Shown piece after piece: positions 18,634-27,929 of a stretch of DNA of 64,000 nt. Both the position numbers and the translations under genes were made by a program. The notes below the pieces were generated by a model, which had not been told where the DNA came from, did no database searches, and saw only the letters and a list, made by a program, of their open reading frames with translations. Location of the stretch: contig NZ_JARULC010000003.1 in the NCBI RefSeq assembly GCF_029688625.1, positions 620,001 through 684,000 of the forward strand, given 5' to 3'. This DNA comes from Qipengyuania marincola (lineage in GTDB: Bacteria; Pseudomonadota; Alphaproteobacteria; Sphingomonadales; Sphingomonadaceae). Numbering within the stretch: the stretch's first letter is position 1; the number at the start of each line of letters is the position of its first letter.

Positions 18634-19538
18634 AGCGGCATGACCGTGTAGATTTCGTCAGGCTGGTAGAACAGGCCAAGGAACATGCGGAAGGCAATCA
18701 CCAGCACGATGCTTGCGAGGATCAGGCGGAGGATTTCGGGCTTGGCCTTGACCGCGATCTGTGAACCGATCTGCGCGCCCGATACCGATCCCAGCAGCAG
18801 GAGGAAGACCAGTACGATATCGACCGCCTTCGTGGTCAGGGAATGCATCATCGTGGTCGCCATGGTGACGAACAGGATGTTGAACAGGCTCGTCCCGACC
18901 ACGACATTCGCGCTCATTCCGAGGACGTAGAGCATCGCCGGCACGAGGATGAATCCGCCGCCCACGCCCATCAGCATGGTCAATATGCCCACCACTACTC
19001 CGACGAGCAGCGGGGCGAGCGGAGATATGTAGAGTCCCGAGCGATAGAAACGCCAGCGCATCGGAAGGCTGGCGACCAGCGGGTGATGGCGCCTGCGAGG
19101 CGCCTGCTTGCTTGCGCCTGTGCCGCGCAGCACCTCCACCGATTCCTTGGCCATCAACAGTCCGATAGACCCCAGCAGGATCACGTAGAGCGCATTGATG
19201 ACCACGTCGATCTGGCCGATCGAACGGAAGAAACGAAACAAGAGCGCGCCAAAACCCGATCCGATTACGCCGCCGGCCACCAGTACAAGACCCATTCGGT
19301 AGTCGACGCCCTTGCGTCCGCTATGCGCGATGACCCCCGTGACACTGGCGCCGGTAACCTGGGTCGAAGCAGATGCCGCAGCGACGGTCGGCGGCACACC
19401 GTAAAAGATCAGCAGAGGCGTGGTCAGGAAGCCCCCGCCCACGCCGAACAGGCCGGAAAGTAGGCCGGTCAGCCCGCCCAGCGCGACGATCCACAGTCCA
19501 TTGACGGACAGGTTCGCGATGGGAAGGTAGACGTCCAT
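18630..19538 (-). CDS. Sulfite exporter TauE/SafE family permease
   Basis: An integral membrane transporter of 302 residues with about eight helices. The duplicated glycine-rich signatures GGLTGLLSGLFGVGGGFLTTPLL (near 20-42) and GVVVGILTMLMGVGGGFILVPAM (near 180-202) mark the family. Members move sulfite, sulfoacetate, taurine-derived anions or other organic anions; the substrate is unknown here. The Arg/His-rich loop near residues 143-160 is cytoplasmic. It is coupled to the TIGR02186 gene downstream by an ATGA overlap, and the two form a conserved pair. Confidence 0.9.
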   Translation of the reverse strand: MDVYLPIANLSVNGLWIVALGGLTGLLSGLFGVGGGFLTTPLLIFYGVPPTVAAASASTQVTGASVTGVIAHSGRKGVDYRMGLVLVAGGVIGSGFGALLFRFFRSIGQIDVVINALYVILLGSIGLLMAKESVEVLRGTGASKQAPRRRHHPLVASLPMRWRFYRSGLYISPLAPLLVGVVVGILTMLMGVGGGFILVPAMLYVLGMSANVVVGTSLFNILFVTMATTMMHSLTTKAVDIVLVFLLLLGSVSGAQIGSQIAVKAKPEILRLILASIVLVIAFRMFLGLFYQPDEIYTVMPL

Positions 19539-19584
19539 GAACGCGCCCTATCGCAGCGCCCGCCCGGATAAAAGCTGAACCGTG

Positions 19585-20703
19585 TCAGAAGCCCGCCGAA
19601 AGCGTGATTGCGGCGCCTGAGGCCGGCTCCGCGTCTCCTGCCACACGCACACGATAGTCCGCCGCGATGCGAGCCGATCCTGTCCCGATGCCGAGGTCGA
19701 GCTTGAGCGTCGGTCCGATATCGAGCCGCGCCGCGCCGCGCTGGGCACCGCCCCATGCTCCGGCCCCGGCGGCAAGGACTGCGTTGTCCGACAATGTATC
19801 GGCGCGGGTTACGTCAATCCTGCCGTCCGCGAACGCGGTTGCGAAATCGCCGCCGACATAGCCTGCCTGGCCATATCCCGATGCGGTCAATCCGGCCGGC
19901 AACGCCTTGTTATCCACGCCTCCGGTGACGAAGATTGCAGGGCGGACCTGCGTCACCTCGGTTCCTTCCACGACGCGCAATTCGCCATGGAGGTTCAACG
20001 GCACCATATCCAGCGGTCGTGCGCGCAGGCCAACGGCAGCTTCGGTGTAGCCCGGGCCTGCCAGTGCTTTGCTGGCCCGAAGGTAGGCTGCCGGATCCCG
20101 CTTGCTTTCAGGGGCAAGGCGATAGGCAATAACCGCGCCTGCCTGGCTTGCGCCATAGGTCGCCGGCATTAAACCGCCCGCAGTCGCTGCGGTGTCCCCC
20201 TCGCGCAAGAACAGCCATGCGTCGATGCGCAATGGGTTGTTGCGCCATCGGGGGCTGGCCGCCTTTCTGCCCGGAGCATCGAGCCACTGTGCCGCGGCTT
20301 GCGGTAACGGCAGCTGCGACATGCCGGCCATCCAGAGCAAACTATGGCCCAGCGACCGGCGATCGGCTGCGAACACCTTGTCCGTCGCCGCACGGTTTGG
20401 CGCACGCACATTGGCAATGTTTGCCGCTGGCGCGAGGTTCGAAGGCTGAAGCTTCGGGACCGGACCGGCATAGACCGGCAGCGTGACATTGGGGTGTGCG
20501 GGCTGCGTCACTGCATCCGAAGCGGGCGTATGTTCGCTGGCCACGCTCTGCGAAAGCAGCCGTTGCACGGCGGGAGGAGCGTTTAGGGTTGGCCAGGGAT
20601 TCTCCCAAGAAACCAGGCGCAGCAAAAGCCACCCTGCGAGCAACAAGCCGAGAAACAGAACCGGCTGCCCGCGGCGCGCTTCCACCATCGAGACTGCCGT
20701 CAT
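19585..20703 (-). CDS. Envelope protein resembling the C-terminal region of NfrA
   Basis: A 372-residue protein with an N-terminal transmembrane or signal segment (residues 16-32, LFLGLLLAGWLLLRLVS), a Pro/Ala-rich linker, and a beta-rich C-terminal half ending in an aromatic residue. The second half carries YRLAPESKRDPAAYLRASKA and AAVGLRARPLDMVPLNLHGE, then repeated strand-like stretches, resembling the outer-membrane C-terminal part of phage N4 adsorption protein NfrA. The TPR repeats of full NfrA are absent. Its ATG overlaps the stop of the glycosyltransferase gene, as nfrA/nfrB partners would. Identification is by pattern and neighbour, so moderate. Confidence 0.5.
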   Translation of the reverse strand: MTAVSMVEARRGQPVLFLGLLLAGWLLLRLVSWENPWPTLNAPPAVQRLLSQSVASEHTPASDAVTQPAHPNVTLPVYAGPVPKLQPSNLAPAANIANVRAPNRAATDKVFAADRRSLGHSLLWMAGMSQLPLPQAAAQWLDAPGRKAASPRWRNNPLRIDAWLFLREGDTAATAGGLMPATYGASQAGAVIAYRLAPESKRDPAAYLRASKALAGPGYTEAAVGLRARPLDMVPLNLHGELRVVEGTEVTQVRPAIFVTGGVDNKALPAGLTASGYGQAGYVGGDFATAFADGRIDVTRADTLSDNAVLAAGAGAWGGAQRGAARLDIGPTLKLDLGIGTGSARIAADYRVRVAGDAEPASGAAITLSAGF

Positions 20704-22088
20704 GCCGCGATCTCGCGCGGCTGCGCCAGAACGGGATGGTCGCGATGTTCGGTCTTGTCCCAGATAACGGGTGCGCCGCGCAGGGTCCCGAGATAGGCCG
20801 CGAGCGCGCGGCGGGCGGCCATAATCGCAATGATGTTCGATACAAGCAGCCGCGGGACCGACCGCAAGCCCTCGCGCCAGCCGAACTCACGGAATGTGAA
20901 TGCGGCGCGCATCGCGAAGCGCCAGAGAAGCCCGGCGAAATTGAGCCACAGGATGACCTGCAGAGTATTTGAATAGGCGGGTGGCGCCACCAGGCCGCTT
21001 TGAACCATGAAAAAGAGGGCGATGCCCAGGCCAATCAGCAGGTAGGCGATCGACAACAGGATGGCGGCCAGGGGCCCTCGCCGATCGCGCAATTGCATCC
21101 AGATATCAGCGGCCTTTCCCTGCCAGCCGAGACGATCCCATCCCTGCAAGGCGATGCCGTGCATCCAGCGCGTTTTCTGGCGCACCGCCTGGTCGATCCG
21201 CGCCGGGAAAAAGGCACGCGTGGCGACCAAGCGGCCGTCATCGGTGCGACAGCGCAGGAAGCGTCCCTTTCCGCCCGCCTCCGCCACGCGCAAACCCAAC
21301 TCGTAGTCCTCGGTCAGCGACTGGTGCGCGAAAGGTTCCGCGCCGAAACGCGTCAGCATGGCGCGTGAAATGGCCAGCCCGACTCCGGCGCCAGGGATAG
21401 CCGCGCCAATGGCGTCCCGAACGACGAGGCCTTTGGCGTGCGATTCGGCAAATTCGTCCGAATAATGCCCTGCGACCATCGCCGAGCCGGATTGCGGAAG
21501 CGCCACGACCGGAAGCTGCACGAAATCCGCATCCTCGAGCGCGTCGTCTAGCAGGGAAAGGGCGGCAGGATCGACCATGTCCTCCGCGTCGTGCAAGACG
21601 ACCATGCGGGTTTGCGGATCGCCCCGCGCCTCATCCTCGCACAGCGCCTCGTAAAGGCGGTTGAGGCAATCGGCCTTGCTGGTGGGACCTTCGAGGCCAT
21701 GCACCACGATCCGCACACGCGGATCGCCGCGCGCGGCCGCCATCGCGGAAGCGAGCGTGGCTGGATCGTTGAGATAGCACCCGACATAGATGCGCAAGTC
21801 CTTGAAGCGCCACACTTCGAGCATGTGGTGGATCGTCGGCCCGATGACCGCGGCTTCCAGCCAGGCCGGCACAAATACGGCTGCGCGTCCGCGCAAGGGA
21901 CGGGCAAGCAGTGCCTGTTCGTTCACCCGTAGCGTCGCGATCCGGCCAAGCGCACGCATCCAGAAATAGGAGATATCGACGGCAAATTCGTCGATTACGC
22001 CCACGGCGAAGAACGCCGCGCAGAACAACAGCAATTCATGATGCACGAGCAGAAACCACTGCCCGAGTGTAAATCCGGCTAGGAGCAC
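20700..22088 (-). CDS. Inner-membrane family 2 glycosyltransferase, NfrB-like, shortened
   Basis: A 462-residue processive-type glycosyltransferase: N-terminal membrane helices, then a cytosolic GT-A domain with VFVPAWLEAAVIG, HDAED (D-x-D), TEDYELGLR and QKTRWMHGIALQGWDRLGW (the Q-x-x-R-W motif). C-terminal helices lie near 330-400. The layout and QKTRW-HGIALQGW segment match the GT part of NfrB, which makes a ManNAc-type glycan exported through NfrA. Full NfrB is about 745 residues with a C-terminal c-di-GMP-binding MshEN domain; that region is absent here. The downstream gene is NfrA-like. Confidence 0.72.
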   Translation of the reverse strand: MLLAGFTLGQWFLLVHHELLLFCAAFFAVGVIDEFAVDISYFWMRALGRIATLRVNEQALLARPLRGRAAVFVPAWLEAAVIGPTIHHMLEVWRFKDLRIYVGCYLNDPATLASAMAAARGDPRVRIVVHGLEGPTSKADCLNRLYEALCEDEARGDPQTRMVVLHDAEDMVDPAALSLLDDALEDADFVQLPVVALPQSGSAMVAGHYSDEFAESHAKGLVVRDAIGAAIPGAGVGLAISRAMLTRFGAEPFAHQSLTEDYELGLRVAEAGGKGRFLRCRTDDGRLVATRAFFPARIDQAVRQKTRWMHGIALQGWDRLGWQGKAADIWMQLRDRRGPLAAILLSIAYLLIGLGIALFFMVQSGLVAPPAYSNTLQVILWLNFAGLLWRFAMRAAFTFREFGWREGLRSVPRLLVSNIIAIMAARRALAAYLGTLRGAPVIWDKTEHRDHPVLAQPREIAA

Positions 22089-22171
22089 GACCCTTTCCCC
22101 CCGGGCGGAGCGTTAGCGAAACGATAGCCCCCTTGCAACGTGGGACGGTTTGTTCAAAGGACCGTCGCGAC

Positions 22172-23392
22172 ATGACCGAACGTCCCTCAGCTTTCCGCCT
22201 CGTTTTTGCTCCCGTTCGCGCGCTGTTCGTCAGCGATGCATCGGCCGGCATCCTCCTGATCTTCGTCGCCGCCGCGGCGATGCTGGCCGCCAATTCGGCC
22301 TTCGCCGACGAATACCAGCAGCTGTTCTACGGCAAGCTGGCCTGGACCCCCATCCCGAAACTCTACGACCTGCATCTGTGGATCAATGACGGGCTGATGG
22401 CGATCTTCTTCTTCGTCGTCGGGCTGGAAGTGAAGCGCGAGTGGATCGAAGGCCAGTTGTCGGACGCGCAGCAGCGCCGTTTGCCGGTGCTTGCCGCAGC
22501 AGCGGGCATGATCGTCCCGGCCCTGTTCTACGTAGGTGTGGTCGGAGGTGACAGCACGCTGCTGCGCGGTTGGGCGATCCCCGCGGCCACCGACATCGCC
22601 TTTGCGATGGGCGTACTTGGCCTGCTCGGCAATCGCTGCCCGGCTTCGTTGCGGCTGTTCCTCCTGACCGTCGCCATCGTCGACGATATCGGTGCGGTCC
22701 TCGTCATTGCGGCATTCTATACAGAGAATATCAAGCTCGAGTGGCTTGCCGCGTCGGCGGTCGTGGTCGGCGCGATGCTGGCCATGAACCGCGCGCGGGT
22801 CTCGGCTTTCTGGCCGTTTATCCTTCTCGCGCTAGTTCTGTGGTACTTCGTTCTTAACTCCGGCATCCATGCGACCATCGCCGGCGTGGTTGGCGCGCTT
22901 TGCATCCCGATGCGCGGCAAGGACGACGAGACCATGGTCGAGCGGATGGAACACGCCCTCGCCCCGTGGAGCGCCTATCTCGTGGTTCCCGTCTTCGGCT
23001 TTGCCAATGCCGGCGTGCCGCTCGCAGGCCTGGGGATGGATCAGCTGCTGGCGCCGCTGCCGGTCGCGATCATCGCCGGGCTTTTCCTCGGCAAGCAGAT
23101 CGGCATCTTCTCGGCGATCTGGCTGGCCGACAGGCTCGGCTTCGCACCTCGGCCGGATCAGGCGAGCTGGCAGGAAATCTGGGGCATCACCCTGCTCTGC
23201 GGGATCGGCTTCACCATGTCGCTATTCATCAGTGGCCTGGCCTTCGCCGGGCAGCAGCTCCTGATCAACGAAGCCAAGATCGGCATCCTGCTGGGTTCGC
23301 TGTTGTCGGCGATCGTAGGCTACACCGTCATCCGCCTGTCGGCCGCCCATCCCGACGATGCCAAGTCGCCCTATCTCGAAAAGAAGGGCTGA
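22172..23392 (+). CDS. nhaA: Na+/H+ antiporter NhaA
   Basis: Electrogenic exchange of two H+ for one Na+ in the inner membrane. The 406-residue protein has about 12 helices with the conserved FFVVGLEVKREWIEGQLSD, AATDIAFAMGVLGLLG, and the paired aspartates in TVAIVDDIGAVLVI that bind Na+. The C-terminal FTMSLFISGLAF contains the conserved helix XI region. I took the ATG at 22172 (MTERPSAFRLVF); the frame extends 13 codons upstream without family support. It is divergent from the glycosyltransferase gene. Confidence 0.95.
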   Translation: MTERPSAFRLVFAPVRALFVSDASAGILLIFVAAAAMLAANSAFADEYQQLFYGKLAWTPIPKLYDLHLWINDGLMAIFFFVVGLEVKREWIEGQLSDAQQRRLPVLAAAAGMIVPALFYVGVVGGDSTLLRGWAIPAATDIAFAMGVLGLLGNRCPASLRLFLLTVAIVDDIGAVLVIAAFYTENIKLEWLAASAVVVGAMLAMNRARVSAFWPFILLALVLWYFVLNSGIHATIAGVVGALCIPMRGKDDETMVERMEHALAPWSAYLVVPVFGFANAGVPLAGLGMDQLLAPLPVAIIAGLFLGKQIGIFSAIWLADRLGFAPRPDQASWQEIWGITLLCGIGFTMSLFISGLAFAGQQLLINEAKIGILLGSLLSAIVGYTVIRLSAAHPDDAKSPYLEKKG

Positions 23393-23830
23393 CTACCAGC
23401 TGCCGGTATTGGGCATGCTCGCCCAGGGCTCTTGCGGATCGAGATAGCCTTCCTGCAACAGCTCGATGGAAATCCCGTCGGGCGTGCGGACGAAAGCCAT
23501 GTGCCCATCGCGCGGCGGCCGGTTGATGGTGTGCCCGGCATCCATCAGTCGCTGGCAGGTCACGTAGATATCATCGACCCGGAAGGCGAGATGCCCGAAA
23601 TTGCGGCCGCCCTGATAGTGCTCGGGAGCGCTGCCGTCCTCAGGCGGCCAGTTGTAGGTCAGCTCGATCTCGGCCACGCCTTCCTGTCCCGGCGCTGCGA
23701 GGAAAGCCAGAGTGTAGCGGCCCTTTTCATTGTCGGACCGGCGCACTTCCTCGAGCCCTATCAATTCGAAGAAATCGACCGTCGCATCAATGTCGGTCAC
23801 CCGGATCATGGTATGGAGATATCTGGTCAT
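23393..23830 (-). CDS. gloA: Lactoylglutathione lyase (glyoxalase I)
   Basis: It isomerises the methylglyoxal-glutathione hemithioacetal to lactoylglutathione. The 145-residue vicinal-oxygen-chelate protein has the four metal ligands of the class: His in RYLHTMIRV, Glu in GVAEIELTYNW, His in NFGHLAFRVDDIY, and Glu in PDGISIELLQ. Its short length matches the Ni/Co-type bacterial enzymes such as E. coli GloA. The glutathione-binding YNWPPEDGS and GGRNFGH segments are present. Its stop abuts the nhaA stop (convergent) with no gap. Confidence 0.93.
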   Translation of the reverse strand: MTRYLHTMIRVTDIDATVDFFELIGLEEVRRSDNEKGRYTLAFLAAPGQEGVAEIELTYNWPPEDGSAPEHYQGGRNFGHLAFRVDDIYVTCQRLMDAGHTINRPPRDGHMAFVRTPDGISIELLQEGYLDPQEPWASMPNTGSW

Positions 23831-23924
23831 GACCGTCAGATGGGATCGACAGGATCGCGTGCCAACAGAAAAAGCGAAAGGGGACAGACACCGCCTGCCC
23901 CCTCACCGCCAACTATCCTGGCTT

Positions 23925-24683
23925 TCAGAAGCTGGCCGAGATTGTTCCGACGATTGCATCATCCGTGAATCCGTCGACCGACGTACCTTCGACCCCGACG
24001 TAGGACACGCCGATCTCGAAGGCGCCCTGCGAGACGCTGGCGCCGAGCGACCAGTCGAGGCCGGTATCGTCGAGATCGCCGGCCAGTAAGGGCGGGGCAA
24101 GCACACCATCGGTATAACCGAGGTGGCCACTTAGCGTGAACGGAGTGTTCGGAATGCCGATGCCGACATCGGTATAGAGGTAGAGATTGTCCTCGCCCCC
24201 CAGCGAATCCTGCTTCCATGCATAGGCGACGCCAACGGTCGTTTCGGCGGGGCCGAGATTGAAACCGACCGATGCATAGGGCTCCCAATAGTCGGTATCG
24301 AGGCCAAGATCCTCTGTCGGATAGATGTAGTAGAGCAGGCCGATATCGAAGCTCACCGCATCGGTGATCTGTGTGCTGTATCCCCCATAGACGTCGAGCT
24401 CGAGGTCGCCATATGCGGCACCGCCATCGATCGACGATGCCCAGGTGCCGACGTAGAAGCCGCTGTCATGCGTGACATCGAAACCGCCCTGCAACGCGGG
24501 ATCGCCGCCCGACAGGGAAACGCCGCGGAACCGGTAATCGGTCGTCAGCGCGACGTTGGCGGAGATCGAAACGCCCTCGATACCCTCGTCGGCGGTATCG
24601 TCCTGCGCGAGAACAGGGGCGGCGGAAATTACGCTCGCAGTAGCGAGCGATGCGGCCAAAAGACCGCGAAAGGGCGTCAGCAT
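23925..24683 (-). CDS. TorF-family putative porin
   Basis: A 252-residue outer-membrane beta-barrel protein. A signal peptide (MLTPFRGLLAASLATASVIS, cleavage after VLAQ near residue 27) precedes repeated amphipathic strands. VSISANVALTTDYRFRGVSLSG and YGDLELDVYGGYSTQI are the TIGR02001/TorF hallmarks, and a terminal aromatic residue (TISASF) fits BAM recognition. TorF proteins are proposed porins; the cargo is unknown. A 278-base region up to the metallophosphoesterase separates divergent starts; it has AT-rich runs near 24807-24818 but no promoter I can call with confidence. Confidence 0.85.
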   Translation of the reverse strand: MLTPFRGLLAASLATASVISAAPVLAQDDTADEGIEGVSISANVALTTDYRFRGVSLSGGDPALQGGFDVTHDSGFYVGTWASSIDGGAAYGDLELDVYGGYSTQITDAVSFDIGLLYYIYPTEDLGLDTDYWEPYASVGFNLGPAETTVGVAYAWKQDSLGGEDNLYLYTDVGIGIPNTPFTLSGHLGYTDGVLAPPLLAGDLDDTGLDWSLGASVSQGAFEIGVSYVGVEGTSVDGFTDDAIVGTISASF

Positions 24684-24961
24684 ACCAAACTCCTGAAAAG
24701 GGTGTCGCTTCGTCCCACCTGCGAATCCGTCGGGGCCGGTTTACGTGGCTCCTCGTCCGGATACGGCAACTTTTGTGCACACTGCCGGCCTTGCGCGCAA
24801 GATATGTTGAAAAATTTTTTTGCAGGTGCAGCAAAAGCTGTGATGTTTTCGCAACTGCGAGATGCAGCGTTCAGCCACGGTTGTCGCCAGCGCGCCTAGC
24901 GACTATCTGGGCGCGCAGCGTCAGGTAACGCATCCCCGCAGTTTCACGAGACCGATCCCGA

Positions 24962-25765
24962 ATGCTTCGATCCCTCCGCCAGCTTTTCAAGGAACGCCCT
25001 GCGGCACGCCGTGTCGCGCGCGTGCCCGAAGGCGAGCGGTATTACGTCATCGGCGATGTTCACGGTCGCCTTGACCTGTTCGAAAGCCTGATCGAGGCGA
25101 TCGAGGCAGACGACGCGGCGAGCGGTACCGCACGATCGACGGTCATCCTGCTGGGCGATCTGATCGATCGCGGGCCGGACAGCCGAGGCGTAATCGAACG
25201 CGCGCGGGATTGGGGCAAGACGCGCAGTGTCCGCTATATCGCCGGCAATCACGAGGAAATGTTCCTCGATAGTTTCGACGACAAGGAAATGCTGCGCCAC
25301 TTCGTGAAGCACGGCGGACGCGAGACGATCCTGAGCTACGGCATCAAGCGCAAACGCTACAACGAACTGACGATCAAGGAACTGCAGGAGCATCTGGCCG
25401 AGCTGATCCCTGCCGAAGACCGCGAATTCCTGGCCGGTTTCGAGGATATGATTGTCGCCGGCGACTACGTTTTCGTTCATGCCGGGCTCAATCCCAAGCG
25501 CTCGCTGGAAGAGCAGAGGCAGACCGACCTGCGCTGGATCCGCGAGCGTTTCCTCAAGCACTCCGAGCCGTTCAGCCATGTCGTCGTGCACGGCCACACG
25601 ATTTTCGAGGATATCGAGCGGACCGACCACCGGATCGGTATCGATACCGGCGCCTTTAGAACCGGGCGGCTGACCGCGCTGGTCCTGGAAGGCGAGGAAC
25701 GGCGGACGATCCAGGCGATCGAGGTCGACGGTTCGCTGGCCATTGCGCATGGCGCGATGGACTGA
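24962..25765 (+). CDS. Calcineurin-like metallophosphoesterase (PrpE/ApaH-like phosphatase)
   Basis: A 267-residue phosphoprotein- or dinucleotide-phosphatase. It has the metallophosphoesterase blocks in order: YYVIGDVHGRLDLF, ILLGDLIDRGPDS, IAGNHEEMFLD, YVFVHAGLNP and VVHGHTIF. These supply the two-metal ligand set of the bacterial serine/threonine phosphatase family (related to lambda phosphatase, PrpA/B). The N-terminus (MLRSLRQLFKERPAARR) is basic without a signal peptide, so the protein is cytosolic. Substrate specificity cannot be read. It converges on the S46 peptidase gene, with a hairpin between them. Confidence 0.87.
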   Translation: MLRSLRQLFKERPAARRVARVPEGERYYVIGDVHGRLDLFESLIEAIEADDAASGTARSTVILLGDLIDRGPDSRGVIERARDWGKTRSVRYIAGNHEEMFLDSFDDKEMLRHFVKHGGRETILSYGIKRKRYNELTIKELQEHLAELIPAEDREFLAGFEDMIVAGDYVFVHAGLNPKRSLEEQRQTDLRWIRERFLKHSEPFSHVVVHGHTIFEDIERTDHRIGIDTGAFRTGRLTALVLEGEERRTIQAIEVDGSLAIAHGAMD

Positions 25766-25799
25766 GCCAAAAGGCGGGTTTGCAATCGCAAAACCCGCC
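25766..25799 (-). terminator. Terminator of the S46 peptidase gene
   Basis: A hairpin (GGCGGGTTTGC with GCAAAACCCGCC, one bulged base, 4-base loop) lies between two converging genes. On the minus strand it is followed by TTTT, so it best serves the peptidase gene. On the plus strand the following bases are not T-rich. Confidence 0.65.
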
Positions 25800-25813
25800 C
25801 TCTGCCCAAAGCC

Positions 25814-27856
25814 CTATTTTCCGCCCAGTTCGGCCACCAGTGCGGGTGCCGGATAGATCGTCTCAAGCGCTTCCTGCACCGCATCGGTCGACACCGCGAC
25901 CGTACGGTTCAGAGTGCCGTCATAGCCATAATTGCCGCCCAGCGAATGGATGTTGCCATCGAAGGCCGCTCCAATCACCGTGCCCGCGCGGTCGATGACA
26001 GGCGAGCCCGAATTACCGCCGATGATGTCGTTTGTGGTGACAAAATCGAAGGTAGTTTCGGGATCGATCTCGGCCTGGTTTGCGGCAAAAGCCGGGGCCA
26101 CATCGAACGGCGGCGCGCCCGTCGCCCGCTCGAAAGTGCCGCCCATGGTCGTCAGGATCGGGACCTGCTGGCCGCGCTCCTCCCAACCCTTCACCTGGCC
26201 ATAGCTGATGCGCAGGGTGAAAGTCGCATCGGGATAGAGGCTGTCGCCATAGGCGGCGAAGCGCGCATCGGCGAGCTTGCCCCCCGCGATCGCGAGCGGG
26301 CCGGAATAGCTTTCGTTCACCGCATCGCGCAGCGCCCGCTGGCGATCGGCGAGGCGCAGGGCGTACTGGATCATCGGATCGTCCGACGCTTCGATGGCAG
26401 CCAGCCCGCCATCCCAGAGCGCCTTGCGCACTGCCGGATCGGCCAGCTGTGTGCCCTCGACCAGCCTTTCGGCCAGTGCCTCGGGACTTTCCTTGCCCAG
26501 CAGGAGACGACTATCGGCATCGTCCACGCCGAGATATTCGCGTGCCTTCGACAGGCTCCACTCCATCATCAATTCATCGAGCCAGGGATAGACCGGGCGC
26601 TCGTCGAGCAGGCGCTTCTCGGTCAGCGGCAACGCGCTGTCGGTATAGCCGGGCAGCCGCTCGCCATTCGGCTTGGTGCGCTCCTGCGCGGCATAGACCA
26701 GCGTCTGCGCGTAGCCGTAGAGATCGCCCGAGGGGCTGAGGAAGCGCGACGGCAGATAGAGCGCGCGATAGGCTTCGACTGCGTTGTCCACGGCGGTCCA
26801 GGGATCGCCGATCTCGGCATTGTCGGCGCTCCGCTGGCGCAATTCAGCCTCGGCCTGTGCGAGGCTGGCGGTAAAGGCCGGGTCGTTCAGCGCCTTTGTG
26901 CGGCCTATGTAGACCTTGAGACCGTTTTCGACACCGCTGAGCAGATCGAGGCCCTGGCGTTCCTTCTCCGGGCTTTCGTCCATCGCGCTGATCAGGCGAC
27001 CGCGCAGTTCGGACAGCGTCGTCAGCGTTACCGGCAGGCGCACCTCGCGCTCGAAAGCCAGCTGGCTCTGGGTGTAGAGGCGGCTGGTCGAGCCGGGGTT
27101 GCCGACCACGAAGGTGACCTCGCCCTCCTGCGGCGCGCGCGGGTTCCACTGCAGATGCTGCGGCGTGGCGACCGGCTGGCCGTTTTCGTAGGCACGCAGG
27201 AAGCTCGCATCGAGCGAGTAGCGCGGGAAATTGAAATTGTCGGGATCGCCGCCGAAGGTCGAGGCGCGGTCTTCCGGCGCCCAGGCGAGGCGGATATCGG
27301 AGTACTTGCGATAGGTGTAAAGCTTGTACTGACCCCCGCCAAACAGCGTCACGACCTGGCAGCGGGTCGTGTCGGTATCGGGACAGCCTGTCTTCTCGAG
27401 CTCGGCAATCTTGCCGTCGCGCGCCTTGGTCAGCGCCTCGCCGGCGAGGCCGGAGAATGAAGCTTTAACTTCGTCGGTCACGTCCGCGATTGACGTCACG
27501 ACCTCCGCCTGCTGGCCGGGGCACTTGAGCTCCTCTTCGCGGTTCTGCGCGACGAAACCTGCGTCGAGATAGTCCATCGCATCGCTCGAATTGTCGTAGA
27601 GGCAGCTGGCAATACAGTGGTGGTTGGTCAGGATCAGGCCGGACGGCGAGACGAAGCTTGCAGAACAGCCGCCGGTCAGCCGCACGGCCGCCGCCTGCAC
27701 GCGGTCGAGCCACGCCTGGTCCGGCGCCCAGCCGTAAGCCTGCTCCATTCGCTCGGTCGGGAAGCCGTCGAAGGTCCACATGCCTTCGTCGGCCTGCGCC
27801 GAGGTGGAGGTGAAGGCGATAGCGGCACAGGCCGCGTAAAGCGCGAAACGTTTCAT
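25814..27856 (-). CDS. S46-family dipeptidyl-peptidase (DPP7/DPP11-like)
   Basis: A secreted serine exopeptidase, 680 residues, removing N-terminal dipeptides from peptides. A signal peptide (MKRFALYAACAAIAFTSTSAQA) precedes the chymotrypsin-like domain, with catalytic His in TNHHCIAS near residue 77 and catalytic Ser in GGNSGSPVI near 615. A helical regulatory insert lies between. The segment AAFDGN after the serine has Gly at the position that separates hydrophobic-specific DPP7 (Gly) from acid-specific DPP11 (Arg). The ATG at 27856 has AGAGGG 8 bases upstream; the in-frame upstream start is a TTG that includes that ribosome site. Confidence 0.9.
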   Translation of the reverse strand: MKRFALYAACAAIAFTSTSAQADEGMWTFDGFPTERMEQAYGWAPDQAWLDRVQAAAVRLTGGCSASFVSPSGLILTNHHCIASCLYDNSSDAMDYLDAGFVAQNREEELKCPGQQAEVVTSIADVTDEVKASFSGLAGEALTKARDGKIAELEKTGCPDTDTTRCQVVTLFGGGQYKLYTYRKYSDIRLAWAPEDRASTFGGDPDNFNFPRYSLDASFLRAYENGQPVATPQHLQWNPRAPQEGEVTFVVGNPGSTSRLYTQSQLAFEREVRLPVTLTTLSELRGRLISAMDESPEKERQGLDLLSGVENGLKVYIGRTKALNDPAFTASLAQAEAELRQRSADNAEIGDPWTAVDNAVEAYRALYLPSRFLSPSGDLYGYAQTLVYAAQERTKPNGERLPGYTDSALPLTEKRLLDERPVYPWLDELMMEWSLSKAREYLGVDDADSRLLLGKESPEALAERLVEGTQLADPAVRKALWDGGLAAIEASDDPMIQYALRLADRQRALRDAVNESYSGPLAIAGGKLADARFAAYGDSLYPDATFTLRISYGQVKGWEERGQQVPILTTMGGTFERATGAPPFDVAPAFAANQAEIDPETTFDFVTTNDIIGGNSGSPVIDRAGTVIGAAFDGNIHSLGGNYGYDGTLNRTVAVSTDAVQEALETIYPAPALVAELGGK

Positions 27857-27929
27857 CGGAAAGACCCTCTTCAAAACTGTCGTTGCGCGCCGTTTTCGCG
27901 TTTCGGCAGCGATTGTCCAGAGTGAAGGT

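Noticed and set aside
27857-27874. Upstream TTG start for the S46 peptidase
   Set aside because: Those codons contain the AGAGGG ribosome site used by the ATG at 27856 and break the signal peptide.
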